Shown here: one piece after another, positions 1-5,760 of the stretch
Layout of the letters: each line of letters starts with the position of its first letter
How positions within the stretch are numbered: the first letter of the stretch is position 1
Origin: DATGZX01 sp035296965
GTDB taxonomy: Bacteria > Planctomycetota > Planctomycetia > Gemmatales > Gemmataceae
Direction of reading: 5' to 3'
Assembly: GCA_035296965.1 (NCBI GenBank)
Contig: DATGZX010000286.1
Location: 1 to 6,195, forward strand
Length of the DNA stretch: 6,195 nt
Translations under genes and position numbers: made by a program
The notes under the pieces: generated by a model
Told to the model about the DNA's origin: nothing
The model's database searches: none
The model's input: only the letters and a program-made list of their open reading frames with translations

Positions 1-1224
1 GGCTTCCTTACCGTGGGCCGCTCGGAGCGACGCTCGTACCACCGCGAGCGCGTTGCTGGCCACCAACGACATCGCGAACGCGAACAAGGCCGCCTTTGGC
101 TTTCCCAGCCCTGGAACCTCGCAGTGCAGCGAGACCGTCAGGAACTGAAATTGGGTCTCGATTGTCCATCGCTTCCGATAAATCTCTGCGATGGCAACCG
201 CCGAGACCGTCTCTGGCAAATTGGTCAAGAGCCCAATTGTCTTCTCGCCATCGCGCGTCTTCTCGAAGAGGCGGATCTCGATGCGCCGCAAGAGCAACGT
301 CGCGCCGGTGTCTGGATCGGTGGCTAGCACGATCTGCTCGTAAATCCTGCCCGTCTCCGTCTCCCCGCACTTGACCAGTTTGCTGACGGGCTTGACGGGC
401 AGATTCGTTCGATGCTGTCGGCCAACGAAAGAGCCGCCGCGCTCCGCGATGCCGAAAGCGAACCCCATCGTGGTGAAATTGCGGTCGAAAACCAGCAAGT
501 CCCTGGCTTGCACACGTTCCAGAACGTATTCGAGCAGGGCCCGTTCTTGGGTGTAGGCGTCCTCGCAGAGCACCAGGTCGCTGATCAGCCCCAAGTCCGG
601 CTCCAAGACCACCAGCGACTTCCCCGGCAAGCAGGCGTTGAGCCATTGACGCAGCGCCCCGAGTCGATGATCGGTTCCCGTTAGGACATTGCCGTCGAGG
701 ACCCGCGTCCGGTAGCCCGGAAGAATCGGCTCGTCGGCGCGCGGCAACTCTTCCAGAACCGGCCGCAGTTTCTCGGCGCAGAACCGGACGATGGCTTCGC
801 TGAGATTGGGATCGGTGCGTCCGAGCTTGCCATAGAGTGCCTGATAACTGGTGGGGATCGTTGGTGTCGTCGCGGCCTGGTCAGCAGTGTAGGCAGCGAA
901 CACAGTCGCCCTGTGGCCAGCGGCAACCTGGATGAGCAAGCCGACGAGAGCGTCAATGGTCAGCTCAAGAGTATATTGCTGGGGAGCATGTTCCTGGAGA
1001 AGCTTTTCCAGAGCCTCCGCATCGAGGAGCGATTCCATGATGCCACGGACCATGACGCCGAGGGGAACCGCCGCGCAATGGGGGAGAATCTCAGTCGGAA
1101 TCACCTCGAAGGGGGGCTGAGCAAGAAGTTTCTCGAGTTGGTGGACAAACTTGGACCGGCGAGCACGGGCGCGAGCATTGGCTTGGGCCCGGGCACTCGC
1201 ACGAGTACATAAGGGAAGACGCAT
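1..1224 (-). CDS. IS4-family DDE transposase, C-terminus cut by window edge
   Basis: The reading frame is open from the ATG at 1224 to the first base of the window (408 codons, no stop), so only the extreme C-terminus is missing. IS4 transposases cut and paste their element using a DDE triad. The triad is visible as D177 (in DGNVLTGTDHRL), D247 (in VFDRNF) and E356 (in YRKRWTIETQF), with spacings of 70 and 109 residues that fit the family. The last motif matches the IS4 signature Y-x2-R-x3-E-x6-K except that position 363 is Thr, not Lys. The N-terminus is Arg/Ala-rich, followed by a helical region of about 150 residues. The ATG is the first possible start after an upstream in-frame TAA, with a weak GAGG five bases before it. 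It is on the same strand as the conflict operon and lies 181 bp downstream of it. The family call is confident. Whether the element is active is unknown, because its left end is outside the window and I could not define its right terminal repeat. Confidence 0.93.
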   Translation of the reverse strand, partial: MRLPLCTRASARAQANARARARRSKFVHQLEKLLAQPPFEVIPTEILPHCAAVPLGVMVRGIMESLLDAEALEKLLQEHAPQQYTLELTIDALVGLLIQVAAGHRATVFAAYTADQAATTPTIPTSYQALYGKLGRTDPNLSEAIVRFCAEKLRPVLEELPRADEPILPGYRTRVLDGNVLTGTDHRLGALRQWLNACLPGKSLVVLEPDLGLISDLVLCEDAYTQERALLEYVLERVQARDLLVFDRNFTTMGFAFGIAERGGSFVGRQHRTNLPVKPVSKLVKCGETETGRIYEQIVLATDPDTGATLLLRRIEIRLFEKTRDGEKTIGLLTNLPETVSAVAIAEIYRKRWTIETQFQFLTVSLHCEVPGLGKPKAALFAFAMSLVASNALAVVRASLRAAHGKEA

Positions 1225-1300
1225 CCTTGCCTCGCAGATGGAAACGAACGTAATCCATTACCTTCTCTCATGATAATGCAAAGGATGGCGTGTTGAAAGG

Positions 1301-1333
1301 GCTGGCTCTCTTGGCTGCTAACTGAGAGCCGGC
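1301..1333 (-). terminator. Imperfect hairpin downstream of the conflict operon
   Basis: The arms GCTGGCTCTC (1301-1310) and GAGAGCCGGC (1324-1333) pair in nine of ten positions around a 13-nt loop. The hairpin lies about 75 bp beyond the caspase stop codon in the direction of transcription. It could end the operon transcript or insulate the IS4 transposase, but the run of U expected for an intrinsic terminator is poor (only CCCUUUC follows). It may instead belong to the right end of the IS4 element. The rest of 1225-1405 shows no gene. Confidence 0.25.
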
Positions 1334-1405
1334 CGACCCACACCGGCCTTGCCCGCTGCGGCAGGGTGGCGTTCACAGGACGGACACAGAACCTGCGGCA
1401 TCATG

Positions 1406-3133
1406 CTATTTTTTTTGGATGAATACACCTGATCCTACACCCGCGTGCTTGGCATACTCCTGCAGGTCAAGAAAGTAGGTTGACGGGTCGTAGGGCGACG
1501 GCGACCTACCCTCGGCCAGGAGTTCGGCAACCGGAATGAAATCGCTTGGACTGGCTTTCCATGGACGAAGGAGAGTGCAGTACTTTGAAAGATCTCGCAC
1601 GTGAAGGTCCTGATTCAGCTCGGTTCGGTACAAGAGCCTCACGGCCTTTCCTCGTTGACCTTCCAAGTCCACCTCATGTATCTGGGCCTGGAAAACCAGC
1701 CACCCGCCCTTTGGACACCAGTCGTAAAGTTGCCTCATGCAATCTGCAAGTCCGTCGTCATCAATGAAGCAACTAAGACCCCAAAAAACGATTGCGATCC
1801 TCTGTCTTCCACCGAGGAATTGCTTGAAATCAGGATTACTGAAAAGCTGGCCGGGTTCGCGCGCGTCTGCATAGAACTGGCGCACATTCTCCGGCAAATC
1901 CAACTTCTTGTTCACCCTTATGGCGTGACAGTCAAAATCCGAATAAACTACCAGTGTCTCGCGGGATACCCAGTGATGAATATGATCATCTGTCGCATAC
2001 CCAGATCCGAAATCGACAACAGCTTCGAGACCTTGACGACCAAATTTCTTTTGAAGCTCGGCGCCTATCTTCCGAAGAGAAAGTCGCTGCATCCAGGCGA
2101 ACTCCGGTATGCTCGGTAGAATTCGAATCAGTTCGTCCGCTCTGGCTCTGTCCGTGAGGGTACAGTACGTACAGTATATGCCCTGCCCCAACTGTTCGCG
2201 CTTCATTTCCAGCAATGCTTGATAGATACCGCCGGAAGTTGGCCTGACTTGAGCGGGATTAGGGAACAGACCAACGTCCGCCAAGCCCAACTGGGAGTAA
2301 GGCCCTCCGGCACGCCGCGGTATATGAACTTCTGGAAGAACGCCCTCGTAGCCAAATCGCTCCGAAATGATTTTCCGTGTAAGGTCAGCAACTGTTGAGA
2401 GCGAGAGCCTTGGATCATCTGATTCCATCCCTGCCTCTAGTGCTTCCAGTAGGGCACCTGAGAACATAGTGTAGGTCCCCCCCGCATAAACATCACCCGG
2501 GTCGGCATCGGGGGGTCTACCCGGGTCGGCATCGGCGGGTCTGTCCGCTGGCGCCGCGCAAAGAAGCGCAGTCCCGTTCGCGGGTAGTTTCGTGGTGGTT
2601 TGTTGTACGGCCGCCTCCAACGGCCCGTTTACGCCCGCCAGATGTTGAAACTTCTCAAACGCTTCCGCAGCGAAACAGCAATCAAGAATGATGTACTTTC
2701 GCCATGAACCAGCAACTGCGTTTAGTGCCTCGGCCAAGACGGCGATAGGGAGGCCGGTGGCGTAGATGCCGCTTTTCGTGGTTTGCTTCAGAGAGAGGCA
2801 GTAAGTGAGGTCAGAGGAAAACCCGGCATGTCCAACGTAATAGACCAACAAATCTCGCGGTGGCGACCCTGCAGCCTTGAGCTGCGCCGCTCTTTGGGGG
2901 ATTCGGGTGATAATCTTGTTGTACACTTCGGTGGACGAAAGTAGTTCGTCGAACAGGAAAACGATATTCTGTTTTGGCAAGCCGAATTCCTGGGGTGAAA
3001 CCAGGTACTCGTAGAATCGCTTTGCTGATCCCGCGAACGACGCGTGTCCCTTGAGCGCGTCGAGCCCCGCCGTGAATTCGGACGCGCCGAGTATAATGGC
3101 TAGTGTGGATGCCGGATTCGGTTCATCAGGCAT
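1406..3133 (-). CDS. Caspase-like protease fused to a SAM-methyltransferase-like domain
   Basis: This 575-aa protein has two parts. Residues about 8-285 are a caspase-like (peptidase C14) domain: a first strand LAIILGASEF, the catalytic histidine region YYVGHAGF (H102) and the catalytic cysteine region IILDCCFA (most likely C153), followed by the small-subunit-like segment YTMFSGALLEALEAG. Both catalytic residues are present, so it should be an active cysteine endopeptidase. Residues about 300-575 resemble a class I SAM-dependent methyltransferase, closest by eye to the S-adenosyl methyltransferase group (Methyltransf_19 / SAV_2177 type): VVDFGSGYATDD as motif I (372-383), VVYSDFDCHAI as motif II (395-405) and ENVRQFYADARE as the next strand. 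No signal peptide or membrane segment is seen, so it is probably cytoplasmic. The start is fixed by AGGAGGA seven bases upstream, which overlaps the preceding gene's stop. It is the last gene of the operon and the likely effector. The caspase call is strong, the methyltransferase call good; its substrate is unknown. Confidence 0.9.
   Translation of the reverse strand: MPDEPNPASTLAIILGASEFTAGLDALKGHASFAGSAKRFYEYLVSPQEFGLPKQNIVFLFDELLSSTEVYNKIITRIPQRAAQLKAAGSPPRDLLVYYVGHAGFSSDLTYCLSLKQTTKSGIYATGLPIAVLAEALNAVAGSWRKYIILDCCFAAEAFEKFQHLAGVNGPLEAAVQQTTTKLPANGTALLCAAPADRPADADPGRPPDADPGDVYAGGTYTMFSGALLEALEAGMESDDPRLSLSTVADLTRKIISERFGYEGVLPEVHIPRRAGGPYSQLGLADVGLFPNPAQVRPTSGGIYQALLEMKREQLGQGIYCTYCTLTDRARADELIRILPSIPEFAWMQRLSLRKIGAELQKKFGRQGLEAVVDFGSGYATDDHIHHWVSRETLVVYSDFDCHAIRVNKKLDLPENVRQFYADAREPGQLFSNPDFKQFLGGRQRIAIVFWGLSCFIDDDGLADCMRQLYDWCPKGGWLVFQAQIHEVDLEGQRGKAVRLLYRTELNQDLHVRDLSKYCTLLRPWKASPSDFIPVAELLAEGRSPSPYDPSTYFLDLQEYAKHAGVGSGVFIQKK
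2495..2542. repeat. 24-bp tandem duplication inside the caspase gene
   Basis: Two adjacent 24-bp copies (2495-2518 and 2519-2542) differ at one base (G at 2512, C at 2536). Being a multiple of three, the repeat keeps the frame and encodes RPADADPG (residues 198-205) followed by RPPDADPG (206-213). It falls in the loop after the catalytic cysteine and before the YTMFSGALLEALEAG segment. The near identity suggests a recent slippage or duplication event. Confidence 0.9.
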
Positions 3134-3140
3134 CGCCGAA

Positions 3141-3147
3141 TCCTCCT
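3141..3147 (-). promoter_or_regulatory. Ribosome-binding site of the caspase gene
   Basis: AGGAGGA lies seven bases before the ATG at 3133 and shares bases with the TAG stop of the EACC1-like gene. It fixes the caspase start and suggests translational coupling between the two genes. Confidence 0.85.
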
Positions 3148-3490
3148 ATTCGTGATGCTCGGTCCCAAGAAGTTTGCAAACGATCTCAACAATCGTCTCG
3201 GGCGAGACGTCTTCTACAATCACGCTCTTTTGACCATCTAAGAACTCTATCCTACCTCTGCAGCCTACCAACCAGTCTCGAATACCGATGGCCACTTGAA
3301 CTGCTGCTTCCGTTGCCAGGATAGCCACTAGGACAGTTCCAAAGTCCTGCCGGTGGTCATCGATGGTCTCGAATTGAATTTCTGTGTCTGGCGCATGCCG
3401 CTTAATGTTCTGAGCCAGAAGTTGCGCGCCTTTTCCGGCTTCTGCTTCATTAACGTCAAGCACTAGCATACGCAATTCCGGGCGTCCCAT
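3146..3490 (-). CDS. EACC1-like effector-associated adaptor protein
   Basis: This 114-aa protein fits the pattern of EACC1 (effector-associated constant component 1), a small protein known from comparative genomics of bacterial conflict systems that sits beside caspase, trypsin and other effectors. An N-terminal alpha/beta part (MLVLDVNE, then a helix AGKGAQLLAQNIKRH) leads to a hydrophobic helix (TVLVAILATEAAVQVAIGIRDWL, beginning at about residue 52) and a C-terminal hairpin and helix (RGRIEFLDG, SVIVEDVSPETIVEIVCKLL). The DGxxVxVxxxSPExIxxxxxxL ending is the most typical part. The role as a link between sensor and effector is inferred from this context; the biochemical function is not known. 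The frame stays open upstream to an ATG at 3676, but the ATG at 3490 has AAAGGAG seven bases before it and the upstream segment lies wholly inside the WD40 gene, so I choose 3490. The gene overlaps the WD40 end by 35 bases and ends 12 bases before the caspase start. Confidence 0.8.
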   Translation of the reverse strand: MGRPELRMLVLDVNEAEAGKGAQLLAQNIKRHAPDTEIQFETIDDHRQDFGTVLVAILATEAAVQVAIGIRDWLVGCRGRIEFLDGQKSVIVEDVSPETIVEIVCKLLGTEHHE

Positions 3491-4685
3491 GGGCTTGCTC
3501 CTTTGTATCGAATCTGTGTTTGCCGCAGTTCTCACAGTACACGGCCTGAATTCCACGCTCTCGAGCGTTGGTAATGCAGGCTCGGGCACATTGTCCGCAA
3601 AAGGGGCATGTCTGAAGCACGCTCTCTGCAATGTCGAAGACTCTGACAATAGAATCTTGGAGGTCCAAGACTGCAAGTTGATTAGAGATCGGATGAAAAC
3701 GAAGGGCCGTGCGGAAGTTGTGAATGTGACATGGTTGGCGAATTATCCCAACCCGACTCCAATTCGCCGTTCGCCAGATAACCACGGTCTCGTCAAATGA
3801 GGACGTCGCGGCCAGCTCACCGTCGCGGGAGACTCCGAGAGTACGGATGCCTTCGGCGTGAAGTTTGCCGGTCTGTTGCAGCAGATCGCCTGTTCTGAGC
3901 TGCCAGCGGCAAACGGTACCATCGCCGGAGGCTGTAAGCGCCTCTGTGGCACCGGGAAGCAGACAGACGGACTTAACGTAAGAAGTATGACCCTTTTTGT
4001 TCCAACGAGGCTTCCGTCTGTCGACACTCCAGCTTGACAACCCATAGTCAGCGGACGCTGCCAGGAAGTCCGCTGAGTGAGGTATCCAGATCAGCGATGT
4101 AATCTCGTTGACATGAGGCGAGATGTCCATGTCGATTGCCCCATCGAAACCAGGACGCCACACGTGCACATTACCACGATCATCGCCCGCCGCGATGTAC
4201 TCGCCGTTGTACGACCAAGCGACGGCTCGGAAGCCGGCCCTAGGAACGCTAAGTGTCTCGACCGTTTCCGCGTTCATCGCGTTCCATATCCGAATGGTCG
4301 TGCCGGCAACAGCAACTAGACGTTCTTCTCGCGTATGCGTTGGATTCCATGCCAGATCATAAATCGGCTCATCTCGAATATCCTCTAGAGGAAGGCGACT
4401 GCCCAGGTCCAGATCCCAAACTTCGATTTCACCCCGGTTTGAGGCGACGGCCATGAAGTCGCCGTCAGGTGACCAGTCGAAACACGTGACGTAAGGTCTG
4501 GCCCAGATACATCGCTGTGCAAGAGGGCCGTAAAACCGCCGCGTGGAAGCAGCGCCGTAAGCGTCGTCTCCTATCACCGCTGCTAAAGTGAAGCCTTCAG
4601 GGAGTGCGACATCCCCGACGGTGTTTGGAGGGAGGCAGGGGCCGCTTCCGGATCGCGAGAGCAACTTTACAGTGGCTTCGGACAT
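3456..4685 (-). CDS. Seven-bladed WD40 propeller protein with C-terminal zinc-ribbon-like tail
   Basis: This 409-aa protein contains seven WD40-type blades. Their closing residues are W90, W134, W176, W219, W261, W304 and F350, spaced 42-46 residues apart, as expected for one complete propeller. Each blade has the usual final strand (for example IEVWDL, IRIWNA, VHVWRP, VVIWRT, VRVFDI). Residues 1-50 are a non-repeat N-terminal segment. After the propeller comes a cysteine cluster: CPFCGQCARAC (C360, C363, C366, C370) and CENCGKHRF (C384, C387), which looks like a zinc ribbon with two extra cysteines. WD40 propellers are protein-binding scaffolds, and in bacterial conflict systems they often act as sensing modules; that role here is inference. 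The start is supported by AAAGGA eight bases upstream. It is the first clearly identified gene of the operon and its end overlaps the EACC1-like gene. No membrane segment or enzymatic domain is seen. Confidence 0.92.
   Translation of the reverse strand: MSEATVKLLSRSGSGPCLPPNTVGDVALPEGFTLAAVIGDDAYGAASTRRFYGPLAQRCIWARPYVTCFDWSPDGDFMAVASNRGEIEVWDLDLGSRLPLEDIRDEPIYDLAWNPTHTREERLVAVAGTTIRIWNAMNAETVETLSVPRAGFRAVAWSYNGEYIAAGDDRGNVHVWRPGFDGAIDMDISPHVNEITSLIWIPHSADFLAASADYGLSSWSVDRRKPRWNKKGHTSYVKSVCLLPGATEALTASGDGTVCRWQLRTGDLLQQTGKLHAEGIRTLGVSRDGELAATSSFDETVVIWRTANWSRVGIIRQPCHIHNFRTALRFHPISNQLAVLDLQDSIVRVFDIAESVLQTCPFCGQCARACITNARERGIQAVYCENCGKHRFDTKEQAHGTPGIAYASA
3498..3504 (-). promoter_or_regulatory. 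Ribosome-binding site of the EACC1-like gene, inside the WD40 gene
   Basis: AAAGGAG lies seven bases before the ATG at 3490 and within the last codons of the WD40 gene. It decides between this start and the longer open frame reaching back to 3676. Confidence 0.8.
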
Positions 4686-4693
4686 ACCTGTGG

Positions 4694-4699
4694 TCCTTT
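4694..4699 (-). promoter_or_regulatory. Ribosome-binding site of the WD40 gene
   Basis: AAAGGA is eight bases before the ATG at 4685. A perfect 10-bp palindrome AAAGCGCTTT (4704-4713) lies just upstream and might bind a regulator or simply be chance. Confidence 0.65.
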
Positions 4700-4767
4700 C
4701 TGAAAAGCGCTTTGAAACGCCCCGGTACTTGCATGGATGTCGTACTCATCCTCATGTTTAGCTGCTG

Positions 4768-4911
4768 TCAATCCAAATGTCGATTATGGGAAAGCAAACT
4801 GGCACCGTCATCGTCGACGATGTCGCTGAAGATCTTGCCGGCACATGTAGTCTTGAGATGATCGAGCACCCCGAGGACTTCAGGATCCCCGAAAAATGTA
4901 GAGCATTCCAT
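4768..4911 (-). CDS. Possible small leader gene, 47 aa, unknown function
   Basis: A 47-residue frame starts at the ATG at 4911, preceded by AGGAGG with an eight-base gap, one of the best ribosome-binding sites in the window. The protein is mixed and acidic (runs such as FSDIVDDDGASLL, with LGVLDHLKTTCAGKIF before it), with no signal peptide, membrane helix or motif I recognise. It ends 82 bp before the WD40 start on the same strand, so it may be the first cistron of the operon. An in-frame ATG at 4950 would add 13 residues but has a poorly spaced ribosome-binding site. It could be a genuine small protein, a leader peptide, or the stub of a gene broken by insertions. The translation signal is the main evidence, and I would not claim a function. 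Confidence 0.4.
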   Translation of the reverse strand: MECSTFFGDPEVLGVLDHLKTTCAGKIFSDIVDDDGASLLSHNRHLD

Positions 4912-4924
4912 CGAAGGTTCCTCC

Positions 4925-4949
4925 TGCCCCTGCTCGTGATCCAGGGGCA
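4925..4949 (-). promoter_or_regulatory. Stem-loop abutting the ribosome-binding site of the small gene
   Basis: On the minus strand TGCCCCT and AGGGGCA form a perfect 7-bp stem with an 11-base loop. The last stem base is also the first base of the AGGAGG ribosome-binding site at 4920-4925. In mRNA this hairpin would sit directly against the initiation region and could affect translation or transcript stability. No trans-acting partner is visible. Confidence 0.4.
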
Positions 4950-5324
4950 TTCTCCCCCCTCAGATTCTCTGGGCCGTCCAGCCAGTGGCCAGGAGAAAAC
5001 CAGAGATGACCCAAGACGAGGCCGCGGAAAGGGCTATCGCTGCCCCGAATACTGCCCGGTGGGAACAGCATCCACTGGTATAAGAACGCGCCTTATTCGG
5101 CAACGCAATAGGTTGTCGGTTGCGGTTTCAGTTTTCGGCTTTGTCTGGGCCTGCCGGTGAGCCTGTCGACTCGGTCCTTCCAGGCTTTTATGACAGCCCT
5201 TTTCAATAGAACCAGTCCTTGGTCTGGGGTCATTGCCCGAGTACTCGACCTTACGACCCGGTGCACTCGATGAAGCGTCTGTAGCGTCGAGTGGAACTCG
5301 AGCCGTTAGGGAGCTGGGCGCAGC
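4950..5324. other. Gene-free stretch between the conflict operon and the IS66 remnant
   Basis: I see no credible gene on either strand in these 375 bases; the open frames crossing it have no recognisable protein character. It should hold the operon's promoter (minus strand), but no convincing -35/-10 pair was found. It contains the short palindromes listed separately. It probably also includes the junction where the IS66 element was truncated, somewhere left of about 5325. Confidence 0.6.
5238..5301. repeat. Cluster of short palindromes built on the same core
   Basis: CGAGTACTCG (5238-5247) is a perfect 10-bp palindrome. TCGAGT and ACTCGA (5287-5292 and 5296-5301) form a perfect 6-bp inverted repeat around GGA. 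A further copy of ACTCGA lies between them at about 5265-5270. The shared core suggests operator-like half sites or remains of an element end. The sites are short and could be chance. Confidence 0.3.
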
Positions 5325-5540
5325 GTGTCCAGCGGCAGCGTGGCGGGGGGCCGTACGGCGGCGATCCTGATGAGCCTGTGCACAACGTGCAAGGGGCTGG
5401 GGGTCGACCCGCTGGCCTACCTGACGGACGTGTTGGGCCGGGTCAGCACCCACCCCAACAGCCGGCTCGAGGAGCTGCTGCTGAACCGCTGGCAAGCGCT
5501 GCGCGAGGCGGCCACGAGCCGGCGGACCGCTCCGAGCTGA
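5325..5540 (+). pseudogene. tnpC: IS66-family transposase TnpC, C-terminal remnant
   Basis: The 71-residue frame matches the characteristic C-terminus of IS66 TnpC: GSVAGGRTAAILMSLCTTC, then DPLAYLTDVLGRVSTHPNSR and LEELLLNRWQAL. In intact elements this end follows a much longer protein (roughly 450-550 aa in total) containing the DDE catalytic core. Here a TAG stop lies in frame at 5307-5309 and nothing upstream matches the rest, so more than 80 percent of the gene is gone and the remnant cannot be active. The GTG at 5325 is only the first possible start, not a likely real one. The natural stop at 5538-5540 appears intact. The sequence ending GGTTAACGGGACGGATAC (5582-5599) could be the right terminal repeat, since its reverse complement begins GTA as many IS66 ends do. 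This is unproven because the other end is missing. Confidence 0.85.
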
Positions 5541-5698
5541 TCACGCGCGTTTTCCAGGTCCGCCGGATCCCTCAAGGGCGTGGTTAACGGGACGGATACT
5601 GTCCAGCCGTATCGCTCTCAGCTTGGAAATTCACCAAGGCTCATCCGGGATTCCAGGCGGCTATGTCAGGCCAGCCCCTCGGGGGTTAGAATCCGTGT

Positions 5699-5720
5699 TG
5701 GCCGGGTCTTCCCCGGGCCA
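5699..5720. other. GC-rich hairpin upstream of the IS1595 transposase
   Basis: TGGCCGGG (5699-5706) and CCCGGGCCA (5712-5720) pair with a single bulged base around a short loop. A second small hairpin (CCCC-TC-GGGG) lies at 5674-5683. They sit 40-90 bp before the IS1595 start and may protect the transposase gene from outside transcription or be part of the element end. The left end of the IS1595 element should lie in 5541-5760. I could not place it with confidence; the stretch from about 5657 (GGCGGCTATGTCAGG) is only a candidate. Confidence 0.3.
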
Positions 5721-5760
5721 CATGCATGCACTGTCCCCCAGAATTACGAGGTCACGGACG

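Noticed and set aside
8..646. 212-aa minus-strand open frame without family resemblance
   Set aside because: It overlaps the IS4 transposase on the same strand in another frame. The true frame (codons ending at base 1) carries all catalytic motifs, so this is a shadow.
1344..1367. GC-rich hairpin (CCTTGCC / GGCAGGG) as terminator of the operon
   Set aside because: It has one mismatch or wobble and no U tract in either direction; it is weaker than the nearby hairpin at 1301-1333.
1101..1376. 91-aa minus-strand frame spanning the region upstream of the IS4 start
   Set aside because: Low-complexity, no motif, and it overlaps the transposase in a different frame.
1601..2119. 172-aa plus-strand open frame opposite the caspase-methyltransferase gene
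   Set aside because: It is antisense to the well-supported methyltransferase domain, with no domain character of its own.
3491..3676. N-terminal extension of the EACC1-like gene to an ATG at 3676
   Set aside because: The added 62 residues lie entirely within the WD40/zinc-ribbon coding region and look unstructured, while the ATG at 3490 has a well-spaced ribosome-binding site.
5078..5108. Possible minus-strand promoter, TTGCGT and TTATAC, for the operon
   Set aside because: The spacing is 19 bases (14 if TTGCCG is used instead), outside the good range, and nothing else supports it.
4777..5160. 127-aa plus-strand open frame across the operon leader region
   Set aside because: No recognisable domain, biased composition, and antisense to the better-signalled small minus-strand gene.
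5160..5324. Further frameshifted IS66 TnpC sequence upstream of the remnant
   Set aside because: I translated the nearby frames and found only vague resemblance, not enough to extend the homology left of about 5325.
5034..5495. 153-aa minus-strand open frame
   Set aside because: It is Arg/Ala/Gln-rich and runs antisense to the recognisable IS66 C-terminus, so it is a product of high GC and not a gene.
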